Assembly (NCBI GenBank): GCA_903868035.1
Contig: CAIPTQ010000095.1
Span: 1-25,904 of the forward strand
DNA length: 25,904 nucleotides
Direction: 5' to 3'
DNA from: an uncultured Phycisphaerales bacterium
GTDB lineage: Bacteria > Planctomycetota > Phycisphaerae > WQYP01
Shown here: positions 15,075-20,813 of the stretch, piece after piece
Layout: the number at the start of each line of letters is the position of its first letter
Numbering within the stretch: position 1 is the first letter of the stretch
The notes under the pieces: model-generated
Seen by the model: only the letters and a program-made list of their open reading frames with translations
Told to the model about the DNA's origin: nothing
Databases searched by the model: none
Translations under genes and position numbers: made by a program

Positions 15075-15401
15075 ATGCCGGAACACAATACACCATCGCG
15101 CGGCACATCGGACCCTAGGGCGGACACGCCCGGGGGCGATGGGTTAGAGGCGTTTGTGGGGCAGGTGGTGGTTTTGGACACGCAGGGTCCGATGATTTAC
15201 ATCGGGACGCTGCAATGCGTGACGGCGGCCACGCTGCTGCTGCTCGAGGCGGACGTACACGACACAAATGATTCGCGGGCCTCGAAGGATTTGTACCTGG
15301 TGGAGACGCGCGATTTGGGCGTGCGGTCCAACCGGGGGGCGGTGCTGGTGATGCGGCACGTGGTGGCCAGCGTCAGCCTGCTGCGGCATGTGGTGGATTG
15401 A
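15075..15401 (+). CDS. Small beta-rich, Sm-like protein of unknown function
   Basis: A 108-aa protein. About 22 disordered N-terminal residues are followed by a beta-strand-rich core: FVGQVVVLDTQGPMIYIGTL, CVTAATLLLLEADVHDT, KDLYLVETRDLGVRSNRGAVLVM, and a final strand VVASVSLLRHVVD. The five-strand order with a G-x-L second strand resembles an Sm/LSM barrel. The protein looks like a conserved small planctomycete family, but I cannot name it with certainty. It has an excellent AGGAGG 4 nt before the ATG. It is divergent from the CX4CH protein. RNA binding is only a structural guess. Confidence 0.68.
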   Translation: MPEHNTPSRGTSDPRADTPGGDGLEAFVGQVVVLDTQGPMIYIGTLQCVTAATLLLLEADVHDTNDSRASKDLYLVETRDLGVRSNRGAVLVMRHVVASVSLLRHVVD

Positions 15402-15431
15402 CGCGGCGGGGGGCGGTTGGGATGATGCACT

Positions 15432-15453
15432 AGCCCGGCGTGGCAACGCCCGG
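15432..15453. terminator. GC-rich hairpin between two rightward genes
   Basis: GGCGT-GGCA-ACGCC forms a 5-bp stem with a tetraloop, extended outward by GCCC and a bulged CCGGC. It lies 30 bp after the Sm-like gene stop and about 70 bp before the PBP4 start. There is no U-tract. Confidence 0.3.
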
Positions 15454-15520
15454 CAAAACGTGGAGCGCAAACGCACGCATCGCATGCACGAACCGCTCCG
15501 CACGATCATGGAGGATCATC

Positions 15521-16927
15521 ATGCGGTTTGTTCGGACAGCCTGTGTATTGTGCCTGGGACTGGCGTGGGCGGCGCGCGGGGAATCCCTGGATGCCAAAAT
15601 CAACGCCCTGCTGGGGAATGCCCAGTTGAAGGGGGCTGCGGTGGGCGTGGATGTGCAGGAGATCACCGCGCGCGGGCCGGTGGCGGTGTACGCGCATGAC
15701 GCGACGGTGCCGCTGGGGCCGGCGAGCAACTGCAAACTGCTGACGACGGCGGCGGCCTTCGAGAAATACGGGCCGGCGGCGACGTTCAAGACCTATCTCT
15801 ACCGGGTCGGGCCGGATTTGCTGCTGGTGGGCGGGGGCGATCCGGGGCTGGGGGATGTGAAGATATGTGCCGCGGCGGGGGAAACGCCGACAAGCGCCTT
15901 TGAGCAATGGGCGGCGCAGCTCAAGCAGGCGGGGGTGGGCGGCTATCGCGATTTGATCGTGGACGACCGCGTCTTTGACACGCAGTGGACCAATCCCAAT
16001 TGGCCGGCGGACCAGAGCCTGGACTGGTATGCGGCCCCCATCGGCGGGCTGAACTTCAACACCAACTGCCTCGACTGGACGCCGAAGCTGACGGCCCAGG
16101 GCGTGAGTTTGGAGCTCATGCCGGCGACGAGTTATGTCTCCGTCACGATCAAGGCGACCAAAGGAACGGAAACGAAGGTGTCGCTGATCCGGCCGGCGAC
16201 GTCGAACAAATTCGAGCTGCGGGGCACGGTGGCGGCATCGGCGACCAGCGCCTATAACGTGCCCATCTACGACCCGGGCCTGTGGACCGGCACGATTCTC
16301 GCCGACACGCTGGCGCGCGGGGGCATCGCGGCCAGCGGGCAGGTGCGGCGGGTGCGGGCGGAGGAGCGCTTTGGCCCGAGCGTGCTGGTGGCCACCCATG
16401 AGACGGCGCTGCTGGCGGTCATGCAGCGGGCGAACACCAACTCGATGAACATGATGGCCGAATGCCTGTGCAAGCGGCTGGGTTATGACGCCACGGGCAA
16501 GCCGGGATCCTGGGAAAGCGGCACGGCGGCCGTGGCGGCATATGCCGTGGGGCTGGGAGTGAAGCCGGAATGGGTGTCGCTGGATGACGGCTCGGGGCTG
16601 TCGAGCAAGAATAAGGTGGCGCCACGGGCGTTCACCACGGTGCTGGCCCATGTGGCGGCAAGGCCCGACGGGGACAAGTTCATCGACACCCTCGCCGTGC
16701 CGGGAGATAGCGGCACGCTGGTGAAACGGTTCAAGGGGATGACAGTGGCCGATCATATCCGGGCCAAGACCGGGCATATCACCGGGGTCTCGACGCTGTC
16801 AGGGTATATCCTGGCGGGGAACCGGCGGTTTGCGTTTTCCATTCTGGTCAACAAGTATCAGGGGAACGTGAATCCCTGGCAGGACGAGGTGTGCCAGGCG
16901 ATTTATGACTGGGCGCTGGGCAAGTAA
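15521..16927 (+). CDS. dacB: D-alanyl-D-alanine carboxypeptidase/endopeptidase, PBP4 family
   Basis: A 468-aa class C penicillin-binding protein (peptidase S13) that trims or cleaves peptidoglycan cross-links in the periplasm. A signal peptide covers residues 1-20 (RFVRTACVLCLGLAWAARG). Active-site motifs are SNCK with nucleophile Ser69 and Lys72 (context GPASNCKLLTTAAAF), SMN at 308-310, and KTG at 416-418 (AKTGHITGVSTLSGY). GGGDPGLGD (about 106-114) is also typical of the family. GGAGG lies 6 nt before the ATG. The open frame extends 27 codons upstream, but without a ribosome binding site. Its presence supports a peptidoglycan-containing cell wall in this planctomycete. Confidence 0.93.
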   Translation: MRFVRTACVLCLGLAWAARGESLDAKINALLGNAQLKGAAVGVDVQEITARGPVAVYAHDATVPLGPASNCKLLTTAAAFEKYGPAATFKTYLYRVGPDLLLVGGGDPGLGDVKICAAAGETPTSAFEQWAAQLKQAGVGGYRDLIVDDRVFDTQWTNPNWPADQSLDWYAAPIGGLNFNTNCLDWTPKLTAQGVSLELMPATSYVSVTIKATKGTETKVSLIRPATSNKFELRGTVAASATSAYNVPIYDPGLWTGTILADTLARGGIAASGQVRRVRAEERFGPSVLVATHETALLAVMQRANTNSMNMMAECLCKRLGYDATGKPGSWESGTAAVAAYAVGLGVKPEWVSLDDGSGLSSKNKVAPRAFTTVLAHVAARPDGDKFIDTLAVPGDSGTLVKRFKGMTVADHIRAKTGHITGVSTLSGYILAGNRRFAFSILVNKYQGNVNPWQDEVCQAIYDWALGK

Positions 16928-16931
16928 ACCT

Positions 16932-16949
16932 GATGGTTACTAAACCATC
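16932..16949. terminator. Hairpin between convergent genes
   Basis: GATGGTT-ACTA-AACCATC is a perfect 7-bp stem with a 4-nt loop, 5 nt after the PBP4 stop and 12 nt before the stop of the leftward small gene. The leftward side reads AGGTTTACTT, a weak U-tract. The rightward side has none. Confidence 0.45.
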
Positions 16950-16961
16950 CGCATGACAACA

Positions 16962-17243
16962 TCATTCATGGAATGTGATTCCGCGTTTTTGGGCACGGTC
17001 GGCGTGCTTGATTTTCTCCAGTTCCTCGCCGAGCTGCGCCTCCGTCATGCCGGTGGCGAGAAACGCGTGATAGGTGTTGCCGCTGATTTCCTCCAAGCGC
17101 TCCCGCGTCATTCCACCGGTGCGTGTTAAGACGCGCATCAGCAGTTCCGCCGCAACCGTGGCCGGATCCTGGCCCGACGCTGCGGCCCGCTGGCGCAACG
17201 CGGTTTCCGCCGTAAAAGTCAATGGAATCGAAAGTGTCATCAT
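16962..17243 (-). CDS. Small antitoxin-like protein, possible ribbon-helix-helix
   Basis: A 93-aa protein. The N-terminus MTLSIPLTFTAETALRQRAAASGQDPATVAAELLMRVL has the strand-helix-helix pattern of CopG/Arc-type DNA-binding antitoxins. The C-terminal half (MTEAQLGEELEKIKHADRAQKR) is a charged helix of the kind that binds a toxin. Two adjacent ATGs at 17243 and 17240 are possible starts, and no clear ribosome binding site precedes them. No recognisable toxin lies on either side. The class is inferred from pattern only. Confidence 0.62.
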   Translation of the reverse strand: MMTLSIPLTFTAETALRQRAAASGQDPATVAAELLMRVLTRTGGMTRERLEEISGNTYHAFLATGMTEAQLGEELEKIKHADRAQKRGITFHE

Positions 17244-17407
17244 GTTTCACTATCAGCATTTATCGGAGGAAAGTCAAGATGTTTACGCGTTTTTGAAAGA
17301 CTCGCCATGGCATAGGCGATTAACACGGAGTTCCCAATAATCAGCTTCACACGACTGTTAAATTCGATGGCATATTTATGGCAAATTCCACGCGCGAATT
17401 TTCTGTT

Positions 17408-17435
17408 TTGCGTTTTCCCCGCCTTGGACGATAAT
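17408..17435 (+). promoter_or_regulatory. Promoter of the HD-like gene, leaderless type
   Basis: TTGCGT (17408-17413), a 16-nt spacer and GATAAT (17430-17435), then 6 nt to the ATG at 17442. No Shine-Dalgarno is present. The layout is the same as at higB. Confidence 0.5.
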
Positions 17436-17441
17436 AAGTCC

Positions 17442-18098
17442 ATGTCGGAAAACTGGACAGCCATTCAAACGATCGCGAGCAAGTCGCTCACCACCAAAGT
17501 GCCGGGCCAAACCGAACCCTCCCGCTATGCGCTGGACCGCGCCCTGCGCGTGATCCGCTGCATCGAACGCCTGGCGCCGGCCGTCGGCGAGCGCACCGAA
17601 CACCTGGACCTGGCCAAAATTGCCGCGCTGTACGCGAACATCGCCCAGCATGTCGCCGGACCCGGCAAGACGGCCGATGACGAAGCCTACGGCGACGCGG
17701 CGGAACTCGCCGCTGATCAGTTGAAAGATTTGCTGTCGCAGAATGACCTCGACGCCATGCTCCGCATCCTGCAGGAGCACCGGCGACGCGACACGAAGCT
17801 GCCTGAGGCGCGGCTGCTCTCCGACGCCCTGGCCATGGAGGAGTTCGGACTCATCGGGCTGTGGAACCAGAACCGCCAGCTCCATGCCGCCGGCAAGGCG
17901 CTGGAGCAGCTACTAAAACTGTGGAAGGCGCAGCACGACTACGGCTACTGGGATTCCCGCCTGCGGGACGGGTTCCATTACGAGGCGGCCCGGCGGGCGG
18001 CCAAGGAACGGCTGGCGCACATGAAGGGGTTCTACGAGCGCTTGCAGCGGGAATACCTCTGCGAAGACGTCGGGGGCAGCATTCTGGGGCATTTCTAA
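17442..18098 (+). CDS. Helical protein of unknown function, possible degenerate HD domain
   Basis: A 218-aa, almost entirely alpha-helical, charged protein. The helix LDLAKIAALYANIAQHV (about 55-71) and the block ARLLSDALAMEEFGLIGLWNQNR (about 125-147) recall the second and third motifs of HD-type phosphohydrolases. However, the His-Asp metal ligands are missing, so it may be a non-catalytic relative. This is inference from pattern. The C-terminus has helices with Trp/Tyr-rich segments (WKAQHDYGYWDSRLRDGFHYE). No signal peptide is visible. The start at 17442 is chosen because it follows the -10 box; the open frame extends 25 codons further upstream. A large palindrome begins 12 bp after the stop. 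Confidence 0.68.
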   Translation: MSENWTAIQTIASKSLTTKVPGQTEPSRYALDRALRVIRCIERLAPAVGERTEHLDLAKIAALYANIAQHVAGPGKTADDEAYGDAAELAADQLKDLLSQNDLDAMLRILQEHRRRDTKLPEARLLSDALAMEEFGLIGLWNQNRQLHAAGKALEQLLKLWKAQHDYGYWDSRLRDGFHYEAARRAAKERLAHMKGFYERLQREYLCEDVGGSILGHF

Positions 18099-18110
18099 AA
18101 CGGTGCGGCC

Positions 18111-18280
18111 AACGGAACCCGTAGCGTAAGCGAGGTGGAGCGACCATTCCCAACGCTTTCTGTAGCCTCGCGCAGGCGCTGCCAGGTCTCCCGTATGCGA
18201 TGGGCTGTCACTCGCCTGCGCGAAGAAACCACCAGCCAGAAGGCACGCAACTCCACCTTGCTTACGCTACGGGTTCCGTT
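18111..18280. repeat. 170-bp nested palindrome with 30-bp terminal inverted repeats
   Basis: The arms 18111-18140 and 18251-18280 are 30 bp each and complementary at 29 positions. The single mismatch (18132/18259) would be a G-U pair in RNA, so the transcript could form an unbroken 30-bp stem. A second, inner perfect stem of 11 bp joins 18168-18178 (TCGCGCAGGCG) and 18213-18223. No ORF of substance lies within. It occupies most of the 278 bp between a rightward gene and a leftward toxin-antitoxin operon. It could be a non-autonomous mobile repeat, a REP-like element or a bidirectional terminator. Confidence 0.8.
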
Positions 18281-18376
18281 TTGCCGACCGCCCAGAATGT
18301 CATGCACCCTTTCTAAAACGCGTACAGGCAGTTGAAGCGGCCACGTTGAAAGGTGAAGAGCCTTACCGCACGGGCA

Positions 18377-18721
18377 CTAGGGGTGGGGAGTGATTGCCAG
18401 GATCGTGATCTGGCTGCGATCCGGTCCATAGCACCAAAACACGCGATAGGCTCCCGGCGTTTGGTTCTGCGCATACGCTTCCAACACCTTCTGCTGGTTG
18501 TCGTACGGATGGATCAGCGAGTGGAACTCATGGGTTTGCAGCCCCGGATGACGCGGGTTGGCCGACAGCAATTCGAGGCATTTATAGACCTGCTTGAACA
18601 GGCCCTCGGCCGGGGTACACTTGCCCTTGCCGCCACGCCGCGCCAGGGCGGCCTGGGCGTCCGCCAGGAGCTCATCGAACGTCCGGCGCGCGCCGGTCTG
18701 CCACACCAGTTCATAGGACAT
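18377..18721 (-). CDS. RelE/ParE-like toxin of a type II module
   Basis: A 114-aa protein that reads like a divergent RelE/ParE-fold toxin. It has an N-terminal strand (YELVWQTGARRTFDELL), an Ala/Lys-rich helix pair, a central LFKQVYKCLELLSANPRHPGLQTHEF, and C-terminal strands GAYRVFWCYGPDRSQITILAITPHP. The YRVFW(x)YGPD...ITIL arrangement is the conserved end of RelE-type ribonuclease or gyrase toxins. Its ATG follows the antitoxin stop by 3 nt, so translation is coupled. Whether it cleaves mRNA or targets gyrase cannot be read here. Confidence 0.78.
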   Translation of the reverse strand: MSYELVWQTGARRTFDELLADAQAALARRGGKGKCTPAEGLFKQVYKCLELLSANPRHPGLQTHEFHSLIHPYDNQQKVLEAYAQNQTPGAYRVFWCYGPDRSQITILAITPHP

Positions 18722-18724
18722 GGG

Positions 18725-18991
18725 TCAATCCTTGATCTTCGCGGCGAGTTTCGCGGCCGCCGCCAGGTTGGGAGGCGCCGCATTCCGGCCCCGCCCCGCC
18801 TCATCAAGGCCTTCTCGCACTTGGCGGAGCGCCGGGCGATTCCTCCACAGCCACGCCTCGCCGGCGGGCACGGTCACCGCCGGACGCAGCACAATCGTGC
18901 CGTCCTCCCGGGATTCAACGAGCATGGTCGCACCCGCATAGGAGCGGTCCAGGACAATCCGGCCCTTGGTATCGACCGTTTTGGCAAGCAT
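18725..18991 (-). CDS. AbrB-type antitoxin
   Basis: An 88-aa protein with an N-terminal swapped-hairpin SpoVT/AbrB-like DNA-binding domain: KTVDTKGRIVLDRSYAGATM, then VESREDGTIVLRPAVTVP. The helical C-terminal half (ALRQVREGLDEAGRG, then an Ala-rich end) suits toxin binding. The first ATG (18997) abuts the GGAG site, so the second ATG at 18991, 6 nt after it, is preferred. A strong promoter with an inverted repeat in the spacer lies upstream, consistent with autorepression. Confidence 0.8.
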   Translation of the reverse strand: MLAKTVDTKGRIVLDRSYAGATMLVESREDGTIVLRPAVTVPAGEAWLWRNRPALRQVREGLDEAGRGRNAAPPNLAAAAKLAAKIKD

Positions 18992-19040
18992 GAGCATCTC
19001 CAGCAGTTGTTGGGCGCGCCGTACGCGGCGGTTGCTTTAT

Positions 19041-19075
19041 ATCATACCCACTTGAAGCGTATCGGTCAAAGTGGG
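19041..19075 (-). promoter_or_regulatory. Toxin-antitoxin promoter with spacer-overlapping operator
   Basis: Minus-strand TTGACC (19069-19064), an exact 17-nt spacer, TATGAT (19046-19041). The inverted repeat CCCACTT (19047-19053) and AAGTGGG (19069-19075) brackets the spacer and touches both boxes. That is a classic place for an autorepressor such as the AbrB-type antitoxin. Confidence 0.65.
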
Positions 19076-19170
19076 ATATTCCCACTATCGACATTCCTCC
19101 GATCGTACTTTGAACGCCTTGTCGTTATCCCGGCCCTGTGTCCCGCGTTTCTTTCCCCATCCCCTATCGT

Positions 19171-19176
19171 TACACT
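19171..19176 (+). promoter_or_regulatory. -10 box of the amidohydrolase gene, leaderless type
   Basis: TACACT lies 7 nt before the ATG at 19184, with only a C-run (GCCCCCC) between and no Shine-Dalgarno. The CGTTACACT context recurs before the methyltransferase gene. Confidence 0.4.
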
Positions 19177-19183
19177 GCCCCCC

Positions 19184-20500
19184 ATGACAGACTCCGCCTT
19201 CGACCCTCACATTCTCGCGGCCGATGCCCTGGTCGCCATGGATGCCGCCTATCCCAAGGTGCTGGCCCACGCGGGCGTGGTGGTGCGGGGAGACCGCATC
19301 GGGGCGGTGGGCGAACTGGCGGACCTGCGCCGGCAGTTTGGCATATTGCCCGTGCGGCGGGAACGCGGCGTTCTGCTGCCCGGCCTGGTCAACGCCCACA
19401 CCCATCTGGAATTGTCGTACCAATCGGCGGAACAATTGAAAACCCCGGGCTTCACGCACTGGGTGGAAGCCCTGATCGCGCACTATCCACCGCCGGATCA
19501 AATCCAGGCCGTGGTGCGCGACGCGGTGCGGCGGGGCGCTGCGGCATCGCTGGGCGCGGGGGTGACGACGCTGGGCGACATCTCCCGCCATGTCCAAATC
19601 ACGCGCGATGAACTTGCCGCCGGCGCGCCGAGTTCTCGCAGGCCCCGCGTGGTCAGTTTTGGCGAGGTCATGGGCCTGGGCAAAAGGCGCGACCGGGCCG
19701 CGGCCATGATCGCGGCGGCGGCCGCGCCTATCGCCGACTGCACCGAGGGGACGCCGGCGCTGCTCCGGGGCATCAGTCCCCACGCGCCCTACACCGTCGA
19801 AGGGCCGGTGCTCCGCGCCTGCCTCCGCCAGGCCATCATCCAACGCCTGCCCCTGGCCATGCACCTGGCCGAGCTGGCCGACGAAACCCCGTTCCTGCGC
19901 GATCTCACCGGCACCCTCGGCCGCGACTGGCCACTCATGCAAAAAATGGACCTCCTCGACGACCACATCCCCCTGATGAAAGGCGGCCCCCTCCGCTGGG
20001 CCCAGCGCTGGGGTTTGCTGCTGGCCGACGCCCGCGAACCAAAGCCGCGAGCTTTCCCCGTCCTGCTGGCGCATGTCAATTACTGCGACCATGCCGAGCT
20101 TGCGCAGCTCGCCGCTTCCCGCGCCGCGGTGGCATATTGCCCGCGCACCCACGCCTATTTCGGCCATCCGCCGCACCGCTATCGCGACATGCTCGCGGCG
20201 GGCGTCAACGTCTGCCTGGCGACCGATTCCCTGGCCAGCAATCCCGATTTGTCCGTCCTGCGCGAAGCCCGCCACGTCTGGGAACGCGACCGCATGGATG
20301 CCTACGCGCTGCTGGAGATGATCACGCGCCGCGCCGCCGCGGCACTGGGCCTGGACGACAAGGTCGGCACGCTGGCGCCCGGCAAAATGGCCGATCTGGT
20401 ACTGCTGCCGATCAACGAGGAGGGCAACACGATCGAGAAGATTGTCGCCGAAGCGCCCGCCCCCGCCGCAGTCTGGATCGGCGGCCAACGCGTGTCATGA
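19184..20500 (+). CDS. Metal-dependent amidohydrolase/deaminase (TRZ/ATZ-like)
   Basis: A 438-aa protein of the amidohydrolase superfamily. Visible metal-site motifs are HxH in NAHTHLE (about 67-73), a third His in MHLAEL (about 226-231), a fourth in LAHVNYCDH, and the catalytic Asp in ATDSLASNPDLSVLREAR (about 346-363). The composite-domain ends GLLPGLVN-like and TLAPGKMADLVLLP are also present. The TDSLASNPDLS block is characteristic of the chlorohydrolase/aminofutalosine-adenosine deaminase branch. Aminodeoxyfutalosine deaminase (menaquinone synthesis) is a plausible specific role, though not proven. No signal peptide is seen, so it should be cytoplasmic. The last 6 bp overlap the end of the small convergent gene. 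Confidence 0.85.
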   Translation: MTDSAFDPHILAADALVAMDAAYPKVLAHAGVVVRGDRIGAVGELADLRRQFGILPVRRERGVLLPGLVNAHTHLELSYQSAEQLKTPGFTHWVEALIAHYPPPDQIQAVVRDAVRRGAAASLGAGVTTLGDISRHVQITRDELAAGAPSSRRPRVVSFGEVMGLGKRRDRAAAMIAAAAAPIADCTEGTPALLRGISPHAPYTVEGPVLRACLRQAIIQRLPLAMHLAELADETPFLRDLTGTLGRDWPLMQKMDLLDDHIPLMKGGPLRWAQRWGLLLADAREPKPRAFPVLLAHVNYCDHAELAQLAASRAAVAYCPRTHAYFGHPPHRYRDMLAAGVNVCLATDSLASNPDLSVLREARHVWERDRMDAYALLEMITRRAAAALGLDDKVGTLAPGKMADLVLLPINEEGNTIEKIVAEAPAPAAVWIGGQRVS

Positions 20501-20764
20501 GGAAAGTAATGATTCGCAATGTTCCACGACATTTCTGAGTACGTCGTCGGGGCATGTTGGATCAGTGACGAAAAACCAGAACTCACCATACTGATTGTTG
20601 ACCATGAACCTGTGACCACAAAAAGAGAAATCGAGCCACATCACAGTCACCTTGTCGGTGAGGAAATCAGAAATGAAGGTGCCCCGCAGAGACTCAATAT
20701 GACAACGAAACGTGCCCCCACTCACAGGACTCGGGTAACGCCGCAAAATGGCGGGAACCATCAT
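20495..20764 (-). CDS. Small hypothetical protein (89 aa)
   Basis: I do not recognise this protein. The sequence looks like a compact alpha/beta fold: TVMWLDFSFCGHRFMVNNQYGEFWFFV (beta hairpins rich in aromatics), then DPTCPDDVLRNVVEHCESLL, an amphipathic helix. Base composition is clearly lower in GC than the neighbours, suggesting different ancestry or weak codon bias. Two possible starts are at 20764 and 20761. Its 3' end overlaps the amidohydrolase end by 6 bp. It could be read in tandem with nothing else. Confidence 0.6.
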   Translation of the reverse strand: MMVPAILRRYPSPVSGGTFRCHIESLRGTFISDFLTDKVTVMWLDFSFCGHRFMVNNQYGEFWFFVTDPTCPDDVLRNVVEHCESLLSS

Positions 20765-20813
20765 GCATCCGGATATCGAGCAACTTCGCTTTCATGAGGG
20801 CTTTCGAATTTCG

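Noticed and set aside
18095..18335. Short ORFs on both strands across the 18111-18280 palindrome
   Set aside because: They are created by the inverted repeat itself; their ends mirror one another (SVSKVE / SLTLRVP types) and no start signals are present.
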